A stretch of DNA of 61,647 nucleotides from Corynebacterium sp. (GCF_030532325.1 NZ_JAUNLS010000017.1:1-61647), one strand, 5' to 3'. Shown: positions 37,506 through 46,563, numbered from the stretch's first letter. The notes: generated by a model from the sequence alone, not told the origin. Numbers and translations are program-made.

Positions 37506-37813
37506 GGCGGCAGGGTTCTCCCTTGTGGTGCCATCCCAACTCATCGACCTGGGATGGCGGGTTGAAGCGGGTGGTGTGCTCATCCGGCAGCGCTAGAGTT
37601 CACGCCAGAGTGCTCTAGCACCGAAGCGGCGTTTTATCCCTCTAACCTGCGGATAGCCCCCACGCTAAGGGCAGAAGGTTGAAATTACATGGGTGCAAGA
37701 TGAACATTGCGCAAACGAAAATCCCCGCTGCCCCATGAACCACACGACACCCCGCGGGGATTCCCGCGGGGCGCTGTCAAAAGGCGCTCTCAGAGCGATG
37801 TGTGGAGCTGAAG
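37506..37813. other. Intergenic region between the LGFP lipoprotein gene and phoH
   Basis: This 308-bp stretch holds the terminator of the lipoprotein gene (37711-37762), a perfect inverted repeat GCTAGAG-N14-CTCTAGC (37592-37619) and AT-rich candidate -10 sequence GGGATAAAAC on the minus strand just beyond it, likely the phoH promoter. If translation starts at 37505 the inverted repeat lies in the phoH 5' leader. No other gene is visible. Confidence 0.6.
37711..37762 (-). terminator. Rho-independent terminator of the LGFP lipoprotein gene
   Basis: AATCCCCGC (read 37762-37754) pairs with GCGGGGATT (37728-37720) on the minus strand and is followed by TTTCGTTT. An extra CCCCGCGGG/CCCGCGGGG palindrome overlaps its 5' arm. 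Confidence 0.7.
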
Positions 37814-38431
37814 CTACTTGATGGTCGGCTCGTACTGGCCGGACTCACCCTGCATCCAGGAGATGGTGCCGTTATCGAACTCCTGGGTCCAGCCGGTACC
37901 CTCGGACTGCTCCGGTGCCTTCGGCAGGCCGACCTCGCTGTCCAGGCCACCCTCGTTGGTCCAGGTCTCGGCGATCTTGCCGATGATCGGCTGGGCGCCG
38001 TTCTCCTCGCTGTAAGCCAGGAGCTTGTCCTCAGCGAAGGTGGCCACGGAACCCTTGTCGGTGCTTTCTACCTCACTGACCTCGCCCCACTCGCCGGACT
38101 TCTCCTCGATGGCGGAGGCGAAATCGGCGGGCACTTCGACGTCGCCACCGGCGGTGGAGATAGTGGTCATCTCACCGGAGCCCTCTGCGCCCTCGGACTC
38201 CTCGGAGCCGTCGCCCTTCATGGCATCGGAGGCATCCGCGGCGGCGGAACCGGCAGCCTCGGTGGCCTCGTTGGCGGCAGAGCCGGCCATCTCGGTGGCC
38301 TCGGCACCGGCAGACTTAGCGGCATCGCCAGCCTCGTTGGCGGCGTCTTCTGCATTGGAGCATGCGACGAGTCCCAGAGACAGGGATGCTGCGGCAATTC
38401 CTGCGGCGAAACGACGAGTCATCTTCTGCAT
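37814..38431 (-). CDS. Secreted lipoprotein with LGFP repeat
   Basis: The 205-residue precursor has a lipoprotein signal: basic N-terminus (MQKMTRRF), hydrophobic core and lipobox LVAC with Cys at about residue 24. A long Ala/Glu/Ser-rich region (about 25-95) follows, with heptad-like repeats (NEAGDAAKSAGAEATEMAG). The C-terminal part has the LGFP pattern 'IIGKIAETWTNEGGLDSEVGLP', then 'GTGWTQEFDNGTISW', found in cell-wall-anchored corynebacterial proteins such as the mycolyltransferases. The ATG at 38431 has AAAGG at good spacing. Confidence 0.88.
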   Translation of the reverse strand: MQKMTRRFAAGIAAASLSLGLVACSNAEDAANEAGDAAKSAGAEATEMAGSAANEATEAAGSAAADASDAMKGDGSEESEGAEGSGEMTTISTAGGDVEVPADFASAIEEKSGEWGEVSEVESTDKGSVATFAEDKLLAYSEENGAQPIIGKIAETWTNEGGLDSEVGLPKAPEQSEGTGWTQEFDNGTISWMQGESGQYEPTIK

Positions 38432-38571
38432 AATGAACACCTTTCTTTATCTGCTCAAATACCTAACTAAGTTTTATCTGTTCGCTGTCATGCGGAACGC
38501 AGCCCACCGTAGAGAGGAGACCGCGGACAGTGCCAGTTTCTTGTAGGTGATTCGCCAACAAAATTGCGGTT

Positions 38572-39348
38572 TTAGCGACGTTTCCCCCGCTTAAAGCCTT
38601 TATTTCGCTTTGATAACGTTTTATTTTTCGGCCTATGTGAGGCGTTCCTGTTACTTTGCTGTGACCTTTCTGACCCCTTCCGGGCCTGTGACCTTTCTGA
38701 CCCCTTAACAGCCGCCTTTGCCCGCCGCTCCTGCTTAGCCTTGGTCTTCTCCCGAGCGCTGATCTTCCCTGCGCTCGAGCGCGAGGAATTCTTGGTGCGC
38801 CCCTTGGCCACGCCAACGAAGTCCTGGATCTCCTCACTATCGCCAGCTTTGGGCCACACCAGCGCGATCTCCGTGCGCGCCACCGTAGGATCCACCAGCC
38901 CCAGCGGCACCACCAGTTTCTTGGACAGGACCTTGAGCAGCGGGCGCGGGGCGATGACAATTCCCACGTTGGCCGCCACCACCTGCAGGCCTTGGCGGAC
39001 CGCGGGGACGTCGACAAGCCCGTCATCCCCGATGCGGTAGTTGAGGTGCTCCTCGGCCACATCCTCCAGTTCCACCGGCTCGCCCACCTCCGCGTAAACG
39101 GACTCCTTGGGCACGGCGATGCCAGGCTCCTCCTCGTAGAGGCGCACCACGTGGTAACTGTCATCGATACGGTGATCGCCCACCCCGAGCGGCACGCGGG
39201 CCAAAGCGAGATCCACCTGCCCTTCCAGGAGGGCGGCCAGGGCGTCATCCGCATCCACCGTGTGCAGGGCGGACTCCCCGTGCACATCGCGGTATCGACG
39301 GAACCATTTCCCGGGCTCGGTGCCTGTGGCAAAGACTAGACGCAGCAT
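38572..39348 (-). CDS. Orphan LysR-type ligand-binding domain with basic tail
   Basis: The 258-residue protein starts directly with a periplasmic-binding-type domain as in LysR regulators (MLRLVFATGTEPGKW ... 'LLEGQVDLALARVPLG' ... 'LQVVAANVGIVIAPRPLLKVLS') and has no N-terminal helix-turn-helix. After about residue 190 the tail is very Lys/Arg/Ser-rich and contains two copies of KGSERSQ, likely disordered and able to bind nucleic acid. It is divergent, 35 bp apart, from a DUF5997 gene that itself looks DNA-binding. Its N-terminus is complete, since the frame closes upstream and the next gene is divergent. Confidence 0.82.
   Translation of the reverse strand: MLRLVFATGTEPGKWFRRYRDVHGESALHTVDADDALAALLEGQVDLALARVPLGVGDHRIDDSYHVVRLYEEEPGIAVPKESVYAEVGEPVELEDVAEEHLNYRIGDDGLVDVPAVRQGLQVVAANVGIVIAPRPLLKVLSKKLVVPLGLVDPTVARTEIALVWPKAGDSEEIQDFVGVAKGRTKNSSRSSAGKISAREKTKAKQERRAKAAVKGSERSQARKGSERSQQSNRNASHRPKNKTLSKRNKGFKRGKRR
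38659..38698 (-). repeat. Direct repeat in the basic tail of the LysR-like gene
   Basis: TGTGACCTTTCTGACCCCTT (plus strand) occurs at about 38659 and 38687, about 28 bp apart. Read on the coding strand it gives the repeated peptide KGSERSQ. Confidence 0.6.
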
Positions 39349-39383
39349 GCACGCAATCCTACTGGGCTGCTACCGTGGTGAGC

Positions 39384-39761
39384 GTGACTGATATGACAAC
39401 TCAACCCTCCGGCACCGCGATGCGCCCGCAGACCGCTGCCAAGAAGCTGGGCATCTACCTGCCCGCTACCCCGGAGGAATTCCAACAGAACGCAGTGACC
39501 CACGCCGAGCTCCGCGAGCTGCAGGAGAATCCGCCAGAGTGGCTGGCCGCCTTGCGCCGCGAGGGCCCGCACCCGCGCCCGGTGGTGGCGCAGAAACTGG
39601 GTATTTCCGTCACGGCTCTTAAGAAGAACGAGATGGACCGCCCCCTGACCACTACAGAGATCAAGGAACTACTGGAGAACCAGCCCGAGTGGCTGCGCGA
39701 GGCCCGCACCGCGCTGGCGAAGTCGCGGGAGGAAAGCAGCCGCGCGAACGACGCCGACTAG
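39384..39761 (+). CDS. DUF5997 protein with internal duplication
   Basis: The product of about 125 residues consists of two similar units. Unit 1 runs AAKKLGIYLPATPEEF ... THAELRELQENPPEWLAAL and unit 2 runs VAQKLGISVTALKKNE ... TTTEIKELLENQPEWLREA. Each looks like a small helical, HTH-like module (xAxKLGI). In-frame GTG codons at 39375, 39378 and 39384 and an ATG at 39393 are possible starts; 39384 is chosen because TACCGT (39371-39376) ends 7 bases before it. It is divergent from the orphan LysR ligand domain. Function unknown. Confidence 0.78.
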   Translation: MTDMTTQPSGTAMRPQTAAKKLGIYLPATPEEFQQNAVTHAELRELQENPPEWLAALRREGPHPRPVVAQKLGISVTALKKNEMDRPLTTTEIKELLENQPEWLREARTALAKSREESSRANDAD

Positions 39762-39797
39762 GCAACTAGGCGCACACGCCGCCGGCTAGCCACTCGA

Positions 39798-40496
39798 TTA
39801 GCCGCCAAGCTTTTCAGCCTGACGCCACAGCGCGGCGTTAGTCGCCGCCGCGTCAAAGGCACCAGCCGCCGCCTCCCCCGCACCGCACGTGTGGGTGGGG
39901 GCGGCGGCTTTGTGGTGAAGGCGCCCGTCCGGGCCGGTGAGAATCCACGCGGTCACCGGCGTCCAGCCGTGCAGCGCGCTGGCCACGAACGCCGGTAAAT
40001 CCAGAGCCTCCACCATGCTGATCTCGCGGTGCAACGGCCGCGGAAGGAAGCCGGCCTCGACGCTGGCACGCACCGTGGTGGATTCGAGGATCTGCTCTGC
40101 CGGGGCCATGAGCGGCTGCGTGCCGTTGAAGAACACCAGCGCCGCATTGGCGGCCTCCCGGACGAAACCACCGGCGTGCAGGAGTGCGTCATCGGCGCCA
40201 TGGGCCTGGGCCTGCGCGCGCAGCGCACCGAGTGCCGGGAGATCCGGGCCTTTCACTTGTGGGTGGCGCCGCGGATCCTCCTTACTACCAATCCACAGCA
40301 CCGTGGCCGTGCGCAGCGGCGGCGCCGGGCGCCACTCCACGCCGCTGGCGCTTACCCGCGGAAACCACTGCCCTGTTTCGGGCACCGGCCCCAGCTCTGG
40401 GTAGCCGCTGCCCCAACGCGCGCGGTGCAGGTCTGGGCGTATCGCGCGACCATCGCGCACCAGGAAGGAATCCACCTTTTCCGTATCAGCGTTCAT
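39798..40496 (-). CDS. pabC: Aminotransferase class IV, probable 4-amino-4-deoxychorismate lyase
   Basis: The 232-residue protein has parts of the class IV fold ('DALLHAGGFVREAANAALVFFNG' with the conserved E and N-xxx-F region, 'STTVRASV', 'REISMVEALDLPAFVASALHGWTPV'). PabC releases pyruvate from aminodeoxychorismate to give p-aminobenzoate for folate. Its start overlaps the end of pabAB by 11 bases, which supports the role. It is shorter and more diverged than E. coli PabC (269 residues). Confidence 0.82.
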   Translation of the reverse strand: MNADTEKVDSFLVRDGRAIRPDLHRARWGSGYPELGPVPETGQWFPRVSASGVEWRPAPPLRTATVLWIGSKEDPRRHPQVKGPDLPALGALRAQAQAHGADDALLHAGGFVREAANAALVFFNGTQPLMAPAEQILESTTVRASVEAGFLPRPLHREISMVEALDLPAFVASALHGWTPVTAWILTGPDGRLHHKAAAPTHTCGAGEAAAGAFDAAATNAALWRQAEKLGG

Positions 40497-42426
40497 CGCA
40501 CTCCCGTGTACCGGCCAGCAGCCTGGTCAACGGCCGCGCCTTGACCTGGGTTTCCTCCCACTCGCCCTGCGGGTCGCTCACCGCCAGGATGGCGCCGCCC
40601 ACACCGTAGTAGGCGCTCGTATCGGTGGTAACCACACTGCGGATGGTCATGGAGAGATCCATCGTCCCGGTCAGGGAAAGGAAGCCGTAGGCGCCCGAGT
40701 ACACGCCTCGCCACGTGCCCTCCAGCTCACTGATGATCCGCATGGTGCGCTCCTTCGGCGCGCCCGTCATCGACCCGCCGGGAAAGGCGGCGCGCACGGC
40801 GTCGATAGGCGTGGCCCCCTCCCGCAAGCGCCCGGTGACCTCAGCAAAGAGCTGGTGCACGGTGGCGTAGCTGGCCACCTGGAAGCCGCCGGGAACGGCC
40901 ACGCCCGTGCACGCGCGGGTGAGATCGTGGCGCACCATGTCCACCACCATGAGCAGCTCAGAACGCTCCTTCTCCCCCTCGACGAGTTCCTGGCGCAGGG
41001 CCGCATCCGCGGCCGGGTCCTCATCGCGCGGGCGCGTGCCCTTGATGGGTTTGGAATGGACCACGTTCCAACGGTCCACGAAGAGGAAGAGCTCGGGCGA
41101 CGTGGACAAGAGCGCTACCCCGCCCAGTGCCAGATAGCCGGTGCGCCCGCTGGGGTTTGCCGCGCGCAGCGCGCAGTAGGTGCCCAGCGGATCCGGCACA
41201 GGGTCCAGCTCCAGGCGGTTGGTAAGGCAGACCTCGTAGGACTCGCCGCGGCGCATGTACTCCTGGGCGCGCTCGATTAGGCCCAGGTAGCTATCCTCAT
41301 CGTGCACCGGGCGGTACTCGGTGTGCCAAGCTGTGGCGGTCGTCGCTGCGGTGCTCGTCTTCGCTGCGGTGCTGGCCGCTGGCGTGCTGCCGGTGTTCGC
41401 CTGAGCGGCCGCCTCCGGGATGCCCCACGCATCGTCGCCGGCCAGGGAGAGCAGATAGCTCACGCCCTCCTCGGCGTCGATAATGACAGCGCGGTCCAGA
41501 AACGCCCACTGCGCATCCGGGCCTGGGGCCTGCGGCATCGGCCCCGCCCCGCACTGCTGACCCAGCTCGTAGCCCAGGTAGCCCACCCAGCCCAGTGTAA
41601 AGTCACAGCCTGGGATGGGCTGGCCCACTCTGGCCGGGGCACGGTGGGCGGCAAACTCGGCGTTGGCGGCGTCGAAGAAATCCACCGGAGCGTTGGCCAT
41701 GTCATAGCGCAGCAGGCGCGAGGCCTCACCCACGATGCTGAAACGCCCGTGGTCCAGCCACACCTGGTTCGGCCCCATCTGCGCCAAAAGCGCCGGTGGC
41801 TCCGCGGCCCCGGGCAGGGTGCGCAAGCAGAAATACTGGCGGGCGTAGTACTGCGCGGCTAGGTCCAGGAAGTTGGCGATGAGCTTCTCACCGTCCGCGG
41901 TGAGCACGGACTCCGGGTGGAATTGCACCGCCCAGCGCGGCAAGTAGGTGTGCTCCACGGCCATGATGAGGCCCTCGCACCGTGCGGTCACTCGGTAGCC
42001 CGAAGGGAGGCTCGTGGCCACCAGCGAGTGATAGCGCACCGCGCGCAGCGGCTGGGCCACACCTTCGAAGAGCCCGGTGGCATCGTGTTCCACGAGGCAG
42101 GGCTCGCCGTGGGCAGGGCGCGGGGCGGGCCCTACCGTGCCGCCGTCGAGATGCACCATGGCTTGCAGCCCCAGGCAGACCCCGAGGATGGGCCCGTCGA
42201 ACTCCCGTAGGACGTCGGCACTGATTCCCAGATCAGCCTCAACCGCCGGCGAGCCGGGCCCAGGCGAGATGATGACGGCGTCGACCTCGCTGAGGTCAAC
42301 AAGAGCCCACGGCGTGTCATTCGACACCACCGTGGGCTCCACGCCAGTCACCCGCTGGGCGTAGTCCACGAGGTTGTAGGTGAAGGAATCGTGGTTATCT
42401 ACGATAAGCAGGCGCTGAAAGGCCAC
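40486..42426 (-). CDS. pabAB: Aminodeoxychorismate synthase, fused PabA-PabB
   Basis: The 646-residue fusion has an N-terminal class I glutamine amidotransferase (MAFQRLLIVDNHDSFTYNL ... catalytic Cys in 'GVCLGLQAMVHL', His-Glu in 'AVQFHPESVL') and a C-terminal chorismate-binding domain ('SYEVCLTNRLEL', 'FLFVDRWNVVHSKPIKGTRPR', 'AFPGGSMTGAPKERTMRI'). PIKGTRPR with K (not the A of anthranilate synthases) marks PabB. A Ser/Thr/Ala-rich linker of about 30 residues lies in the PabB N-terminal part. It ends within pabC and starts 6 bp from the glyA stop. Confidence 0.95.
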   Translation of the reverse strand: MAFQRLLIVDNHDSFTYNLVDYAQRVTGVEPTVVSNDTPWALVDLSEVDAVIISPGPGSPAVEADLGISADVLREFDGPILGVCLGLQAMVHLDGGTVGPAPRPAHGEPCLVEHDATGLFEGVAQPLRAVRYHSLVATSLPSGYRVTARCEGLIMAVEHTYLPRWAVQFHPESVLTADGEKLIANFLDLAAQYYARQYFCLRTLPGAAEPPALLAQMGPNQVWLDHGRFSIVGEASRLLRYDMANAPVDFFDAANAEFAAHRAPARVGQPIPGCDFTLGWVGYLGYELGQQCGAGPMPQAPGPDAQWAFLDRAVIIDAEEGVSYLLSLAGDDAWGIPEAAAQANTGSTPAASTAAKTSTAATTATAWHTEYRPVHDEDSYLGLIERAQEYMRRGESYEVCLTNRLELDPVPDPLGTYCALRAANPSGRTGYLALGGVALLSTSPELFLFVDRWNVVHSKPIKGTRPRDEDPAADAALRQELVEGEKERSELLMVVDMVRHDLTRACTGVAVPGGFQVASYATVHQLFAEVTGRLREGATPIDAVRAAFPGGSMTGAPKERTMRIISELEGTWRGVYSGAYGFLSLTGTMDLSMTIRSVVTTDTSAYYGVGGAILAVSDPQGEWEETQVKARPLTRLLAGTRECDER

Positions 42427-42432
42427 GTAACT

Positions 42433-43734
42433 TTAGACCAGCTTCCACTCTTCGAGGCCATCGTACAGCGGGAAGTCCGCAGCGACCTTCTCCACGCGGG
42501 CGCGCAGGGCGGCCACATCGGCATTCTTGCCCTGTGCCAGGGCGGTGCCGATGATGTCAGCGACCTCAGTGAAGGCGGCGGCATCCAGGCCGCGGGTGGC
42601 CAGGGCCGGGGTGCCGATGCGCAGGCCGGAGGTGACCATCGGCGGGCGCGGGTCATTCGGCACAGCATTGCGGTTGACGGTGATGCCCACCTCGTGCAGC
42701 AGGTCCTCGGCCTGCTGGCCGTCGAGCTCAGAGTTGCGCAGGTCAGCCAGGACCAGGTGGACGTCGGTGCCGCCGGTGAGGACGTCCACGCCAGCGTTGC
42801 GGCAATCCTCAGCGGTGAGGCGCTCAGCCAGGATACGAGCGCCCTCCAGGGTGCGCTGCTGGCGGTCCTTGAACTCCTCGGTGCCGGCGATCTTCAAGGC
42901 GATGGCCTTCGCAGCGATGACGTGCATGAGCGGGCCGCCCTGCTGGCCCGGGAAGACTGCAGAGTTGATCTTCTTAGCAAACTCCTGCTTGCCCATGATG
43001 AGGCCGGAGCGCGGGCCACCGAGGGTCTTGTGCACGGTGGTGGAGACGATGTCAGCGTAGGGCACCGGGGAGGGGTGCAGGCCGGCGGCCACCAGGCCAG
43101 CGAAGTGAGCCATGTCGACCCACAGGTAGGCGCCGACCTCATCGGCGATCTCACGGAACTTAGCAAAGTCCAGGGTGCGCGGGTAGGCGGACCAGCCGGC
43201 AATAATGACCTTCGGCTTCTCCGCGATGGCCTGCTCGCGCAGCTTGTCCATGTCGATTTCCATGGTCTCCGGGTCAACCTCGTAGGCAGCAACCTCGTAG
43301 AGCTTGCCCGAGAAGTTCAGCTTCATGCCGTGGGTAAGGTGACCGCCGTGGGCCAGGGACAGGCCCAGGATCTTGTCACCCGGCTCAGCCAGCGCTGCCA
43401 GCACAGCGGCGTTGGCCTGCGCACCGGAGTGCGGCTGAACGTTGGCGAACTCCGCTCCGAAGAGCTCCTTGGCGCGGTCGCGGGCCAGATCCTCGATGAT
43501 GTCGACGTTCTCGCAACCACCGTAGTAGCGGCGGCCCGGGTAGCCCTCAGCGTACTTGTTGGTCAGCACGGAGCCCTGAGCCTGCAGCACAGCGCGCGGC
43601 ACGAAGTTCTCGGAGGCGATCATCTCCAGGGTGTTGCGCTGGCGGGCAATCTCACCGTTAATGGCGTTGAAGACGTCTGGGTCGAGTTCGCGCATCTCCT
43701 GGTAGCGCACGTCTGCGGAGTTATTGACAGTCAT
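42433..43734 (-). CDS. glyA: Serine hydroxymethyltransferase
   Basis: The 433-residue PLP enzyme converts serine and tetrahydrofolate to glycine and methylene-THF. Landmarks are '[25 protein letters not shown]', '[13 protein letters not shown]' and '[17 protein letters not shown]' with the PLP Lys. The ATG at 43734 gives the conserved N-terminus; GAAGGG lies about 12 bases upstream. It is followed by pabAB-pabC, making a one-carbon/folate cluster. The 205-bp gap to coaA is shared by two divergent promoters and has a CCCCCGCGCGGGGG palindrome. Confidence 0.97.
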   Translation of the reverse strand: MTVNNSADVRYQEMRELDPDVFNAINGEIARQRNTLEMIASENFVPRAVLQAQGSVLTNKYAEGYPGRRYYGGCENVDIIEDLARDRAKELFGAEFANVQPHSGAQANAAVLAALAEPGDKILGLSLAHGGHLTHGMKLNFSGKLYEVAAYEVDPETMEIDMDKLREQAIAEKPKVIIAGWSAYPRTLDFAKFREIADEVGAYLWVDMAHFAGLVAAGLHPSPVPYADIVSTTVHKTLGGPRSGLIMGKQEFAKKINSAVFPGQQGGPLMHVIAAKAIALKIAGTEEFKDRQQRTLEGARILAERLTAEDCRNAGVDVLTGGTDVHLVLADLRNSELDGQQAEDLLHEVGITVNRNAVPNDPRPPMVTSGLRIGTPALATRGLDAAAFTEVADIIGTALAQGKNADVAALRARVEKVAADFPLYDGLEEWKLV

Positions 43735-43939
43735 GGAAGCGTTAAATCCCTTCTCGGTTGCTGGCATGCACACCCCACTGGAATCACTCGCACAGGAATC
43801 ACTCTCTGGCGGCGGCGCGCACAAGGTCACTTAACCTGACATACATACTAACTGCCCTGCCCCCGCGCGGGGGCCACCCTGTCGAAATTCCCCGCGGCCG
43901 ATTGCACCGCGCCACGCCGCTAATGAAACAATGGTCGGC

Positions 43940-44866
43940 ATGGCGCGAATGACTGATACCAGCCCCTACCTCGACTTCGACCGCGACGCCTGGCACGAGC
44001 TGCGCAAGTCCATGCCGCAGGTGCTCACCGAGGCCGAAGTGGAAAAGCTGCGGGGCCTGGGGGATCGCATCGACCTCACGGAGGTCGCCGAGGTTTACCT
44101 GCCTCTTTCGCGTCTCATCCACATGCAGGTCAAGGCCCGCCAGGAGCTCACCGCCGCCACCGAGGCCTTCTTGGGCAACCCGCCCACGCACGTCCCCTTC
44201 GTCATCGGCGTCGCCGGCTCCGTCGCCGTGGGCAAGTCCACCACCGCGCGCCTGCTGCAGGTGCTTCTGGAGCGCTGGGAAAGCCACCCCAAGGTGGATC
44301 TGGTTACCACCGATGGCTTCCTCTACCCCACTAAGATCCTCAAAGAGCGCGGGTTGATGCAGCGCAAGGGCTTCCCCGAAAGCTATGACCGCCGCGCGCT
44401 TTTGCGCTTTGTCACCGACGTCAAATCCGGCAAGGCCGAGGTCAAAGCGCCGTTGTACTCGCACGTCTCCTATGACATCGTCCCCGACGAGTACCAGGTG
44501 GTGCGCCAGCCTGACATCCTCATTCTCGAGGGCCTCAACGTGTTGCAGACCGGGCCTACCCTCATGGTCTCGGATCTCTTCGACTTCTCCGTCTACGTCG
44601 ATGCCCGCGTCGAGGACATCGAGCGCTGGTACATCGAGCGCTTCCTCGAGCTGCGCCACACCGCCTTCCGTGAGCCGGGGGCGCACTTTGCCTCCTACGC
44701 GGACATGGCCGATACCGAGGCCGCCCAGCAGGCGCGTGAGATTTGGCAGTCCATCAACCTGCCCAACCTCATCGAAAACATTCTGCCCACCCGCGTGCGC
44801 GCCTCCTTGGTGCTGCGCAAGGGCTCGCACCACCTGGTCAACCAGGTGCGCATGCGCAAGCTTTAG
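43940..44866 (+). CDS. coaA: Pantothenate kinase, type I
   Basis: The 308-residue CoaA phosphorylates pantothenate, the first step to coenzyme A. It shows the P-loop '[15 protein letters not shown]', '[13 protein letters not shown]' (catalytic Asp), '[15 protein letters not shown]' and '[16 protein letters not shown]'. ATG codons at 43931, 43940 and 43949 are in frame; 43940 ([14 protein letters not shown]) fits the family N-terminus. Its stop overlaps by three bases that of the convergent flavodoxin gene. Confidence 0.96.
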   Translation: MARMTDTSPYLDFDRDAWHELRKSMPQVLTEAEVEKLRGLGDRIDLTEVAEVYLPLSRLIHMQVKARQELTAATEAFLGNPPTHVPFVIGVAGSVAVGKSTTARLLQVLLERWESHPKVDLVTTDGFLYPTKILKERGLMQRKGFPESYDRRALLRFVTDVKSGKAEVKAPLYSHVSYDIVPDEYQVVRQPDILILEGLNVLQTGPTLMVSDLFDFSVYVDARVEDIERWYIERFLELRHTAFREPGAHFASYADMADTEAAQQAREIWQSINLPNLIENILPTRVRASLVLRKGSHHLVNQVRMRKL

Positions 44867-45396
44867 CGCTGCTTGGCAGCGTCCACCCACTCAACGATGG
44901 GTTCCAACTCCGCGAAGTCCACGCGGTCCACGTCCTTGCCGTAGAGTTCGATCATGGAGCGCTCGTTGGCGGACTTCTTGGGCTTGAGCTTCAGCGCGGT
45001 GACCACCGCCTTCATGGCGGCGGAGTGCGCGGAGCTCAGCTCGCTGTAGTTCATGCGGCCCGGCAGGTAGAAACGGGCAACCTCCGGCTTGTCCGAGAGC
45101 GGGCCGGCCAGCTGGTCTTTGTCCCGGGCGACGTCGAGAAGCGTCATGCCCACCGCCGCAATGGCCACCGGCCGGGCGGAGAAATCGTGCTTGGACACAA
45201 AGGCCGCGCCCGGCACAGACGGGCCGTGCACCGGGGTGAGGACAACGAGTGGGGCACTCTCCTGGGCAAGGCGCTCGAGGGCGGCTGGCTCTTCGGCCGC
45301 GGAAAGCTCGAGGAGCTCGGCGTCAAGGCGCTGGGCCAGCTCAGCGGCGTAGTCGTGGGTGGAACCGTAAAACGAGGAGTAAATAACGGTAGTCAT
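44863..45396 (-). CDS. Flavodoxin-domain protein
   Basis: The 177-residue protein starts [24 protein letters not shown], with a flavodoxin phosphate-binding loop ([11 protein letters not shown]) at residues 7-17. The rest keeps the alternating beta/alpha pattern ('[21 protein letters not shown]') of the protoporphyrinogen oxidase/flavodoxin_5 group. The C-terminus is polar, with no membrane segment. TAGCAT ends 7 bases before the ATG; an ATG three codons upstream is in the hexamer itself. It lies 22 bp after uppS. The partner is unknown. Confidence 0.82.
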   Translation of the reverse strand: MTTVIYSSFYGSTHDYAAELAQRLDAELLELSAAEEPAALERLAQESAPLVVLTPVHGPSVPGAAFVSKHDFSARPVAIAAVGMTLLDVARDKDQLAGPLSDKPEVARFYLPGRMNYSELSSAHSAAMKAVVTALKLKPKKSANERSMIELYGKDVDRVDFAELEPIVEWVDAAKQR

Positions 45397-45403
45397 GCCC
45401 CTC

Positions 45404-45409
45404 ATGCTA
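45404..45409 (-). promoter_or_regulatory. -10 element, leaderless promoter of the flavodoxin gene
   Basis: TAGCAT (minus strand) ends 7 bases before the ATG at 45396. It lies in the 22-bp gap after uppS, so it may add to read-through. Confidence 0.4.
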
Positions 45410-45418
45410 CCCGCGGGG

Positions 45419-46225
45419 CTACTTGCCAAAGCGGCGCGAGCGCTGTGAGTAATCACGCAGCGCGCGGAGGAAATCCACCCGGCGGAAGGCCGGCCAGTAG
45501 GTATCGGTAAACCAGATCTCGGAGTAGGCGGCCTGCCACAGCAAAAAGCCCGAGAGGCGCTGCTCGCCGGAGGTGCGGATGACCAGATCCGGGTCCGGCA
45601 GCCCCTTGGTGTAGAGGTGGCTGGTGATGGCCTCGGCGGTGACGCGTTCGGCGATGTCCTCAGCCGAGTAGCCCTGGGCAGCCTCGTCGCGGATGAGGTT
45701 TTGGACGGCGTCGACAATCTCCTGGCGCCCGCCGTAGCCCACCGCAATGTTGACGATGATGCCGGTGTTATTCTCCGTGGCCTTCGCTGCGCTTTGCATC
45801 TTGGCGGTCACGGACTCCGGCAGCAGATCCAGGTGGCCCACCAGGCGGATGCGGCAGTTGAGATCGCCCTCCGAAAGGTGGGTGACCACCTCGGAGATGA
45901 TGTCAAAGAGCAGCTCCACCTCGTGCGCGCTGCGCTTGAGGTTCTCCGTGGACAGCAGGTAGATGGTGACCACCTCGATGTCGGTGTCACCGCACCAGGA
46001 GATCATCTCCCGGATCTTCTTGGCGCCCTGGCGGTGGCCGTGGCTGATATCGGTGAATCCGGCTTCACGCGCCCAACGGCGGTTGCCATCCGCCATGATC
46101 GCAACGTGGCGCGGCTGCGGTTTCCCTTTGATGGAGCGCGTCAGGCGCGCCTCATACAGCGGGTACAACACTTTGTTGAGGATTCTCACGGCCACTTTCC
46201 TAGGGTCTGATGTTGTGCTCGACAA
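45419..46225 (-). CDS. uppS: Isoprenyl transferase (cis-prenyl diphosphate synthase, UppS type)
   Basis: The 268-residue protein makes long-chain polyprenyl diphosphate, the lipid carrier for peptidoglycan and arabinogalactan. It has 'HVAIMADGNRRWAREAGF' (substrate-binding Asp-Gly-Asn), 'GHRQGAKKIREMISWC', 'TIYLLSTENLKRS', 'IAVGYGGRQEIVDAV' and the C-terminal 'DLVIRTSGEQRLSGFLLWQAAYSEIWFTDTYWPAF'. Corynebacterineae have decaprenyl-type products; which chain length is made here is not visible. Confidence 0.95.
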   Translation of the reverse strand: MSSTTSDPRKVAVRILNKVLYPLYEARLTRSIKGKPQPRHVAIMADGNRRWAREAGFTDISHGHRQGAKKIREMISWCGDTDIEVVTIYLLSTENLKRSAHEVELLFDIISEVVTHLSEGDLNCRIRLVGHLDLLPESVTAKMQSAAKATENNTGIIVNIAVGYGGRQEIVDAVQNLIRDEAAQGYSAEDIAERVTAEAITSHLYTKGLPDPDLVIRTSGEQRLSGFLLWQAAYSEIWFTDTYWPAFRRVDFLRALRDYSQRSRRFGK

Positions 46226-46245
46226 TTCGCTGTCAGAAGGAGAGT

Positions 46246-46560
46246 CTAGAAGACAGACTTCTTGCGGTTATCAAAGATGCCGGCCTCCTTCATGGCGGCA
46301 TCCACAGCTTCCTCGTCAAAGGGGTCGATGCCGTGTTCCTGCGCGAAGAGCGAGCGGCGACGGAAGCGGGAGTAGCGGCGGTGGAAGTTCCAGCCGGCCA
46401 CCAGCACGCCCACACCCATGAGCACCAGGATCAGCAGGCCAATGGGTGAGGCCTTACCAAACTCGGGGCCCACCGGGCCGTCCTTGGCCGCTTGGGCGAG
46501 AACCATGACGTCATTCGCCGCGAGGTACGCGGAGCCGTATACAGAATCCAGTGCGATCAT
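46246..46560 (-). CDS. Small single-pass membrane protein beside mca
   Basis: The 104-residue protein has one membrane helix (PIGLLILVLMGVGVLVAGWNF, about 38-58) and a basic cytosolic side (HRRYSRFRRRS). The tail 'HGIDPFDEEAVDAAMKEAG' is conserved in actinobacterial neighbours of mca as I recall. It lies 3 bp after the mca stop and 20 bp before uppS, all on the minus strand. Function unknown. Confidence 0.82.
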   Translation of the reverse strand: MIALDSVYGSAYLAANDVMVLAQAAKDGPVGPEFGKASPIGLLILVLMGVGVLVAGWNFHRRYSRFRRRSLFAQEHGIDPFDEEAVDAAMKEAGIFDNRKKSVF

Positions 46561-46563
46561 ATT

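Noticed and set aside
43735-43939. A riboswitch in the glyA leader
   Set aside because: Only a CCCCCGCGCGGGGG palindrome and a short GGAATCACT repeat are seen; no known riboswitch core.
45397-45747. Long N-terminal extension of the flavodoxin gene
   Set aside because: It overlaps uppS in another frame; a -10 hexamer and flavodoxin loop fix the start at 45396.
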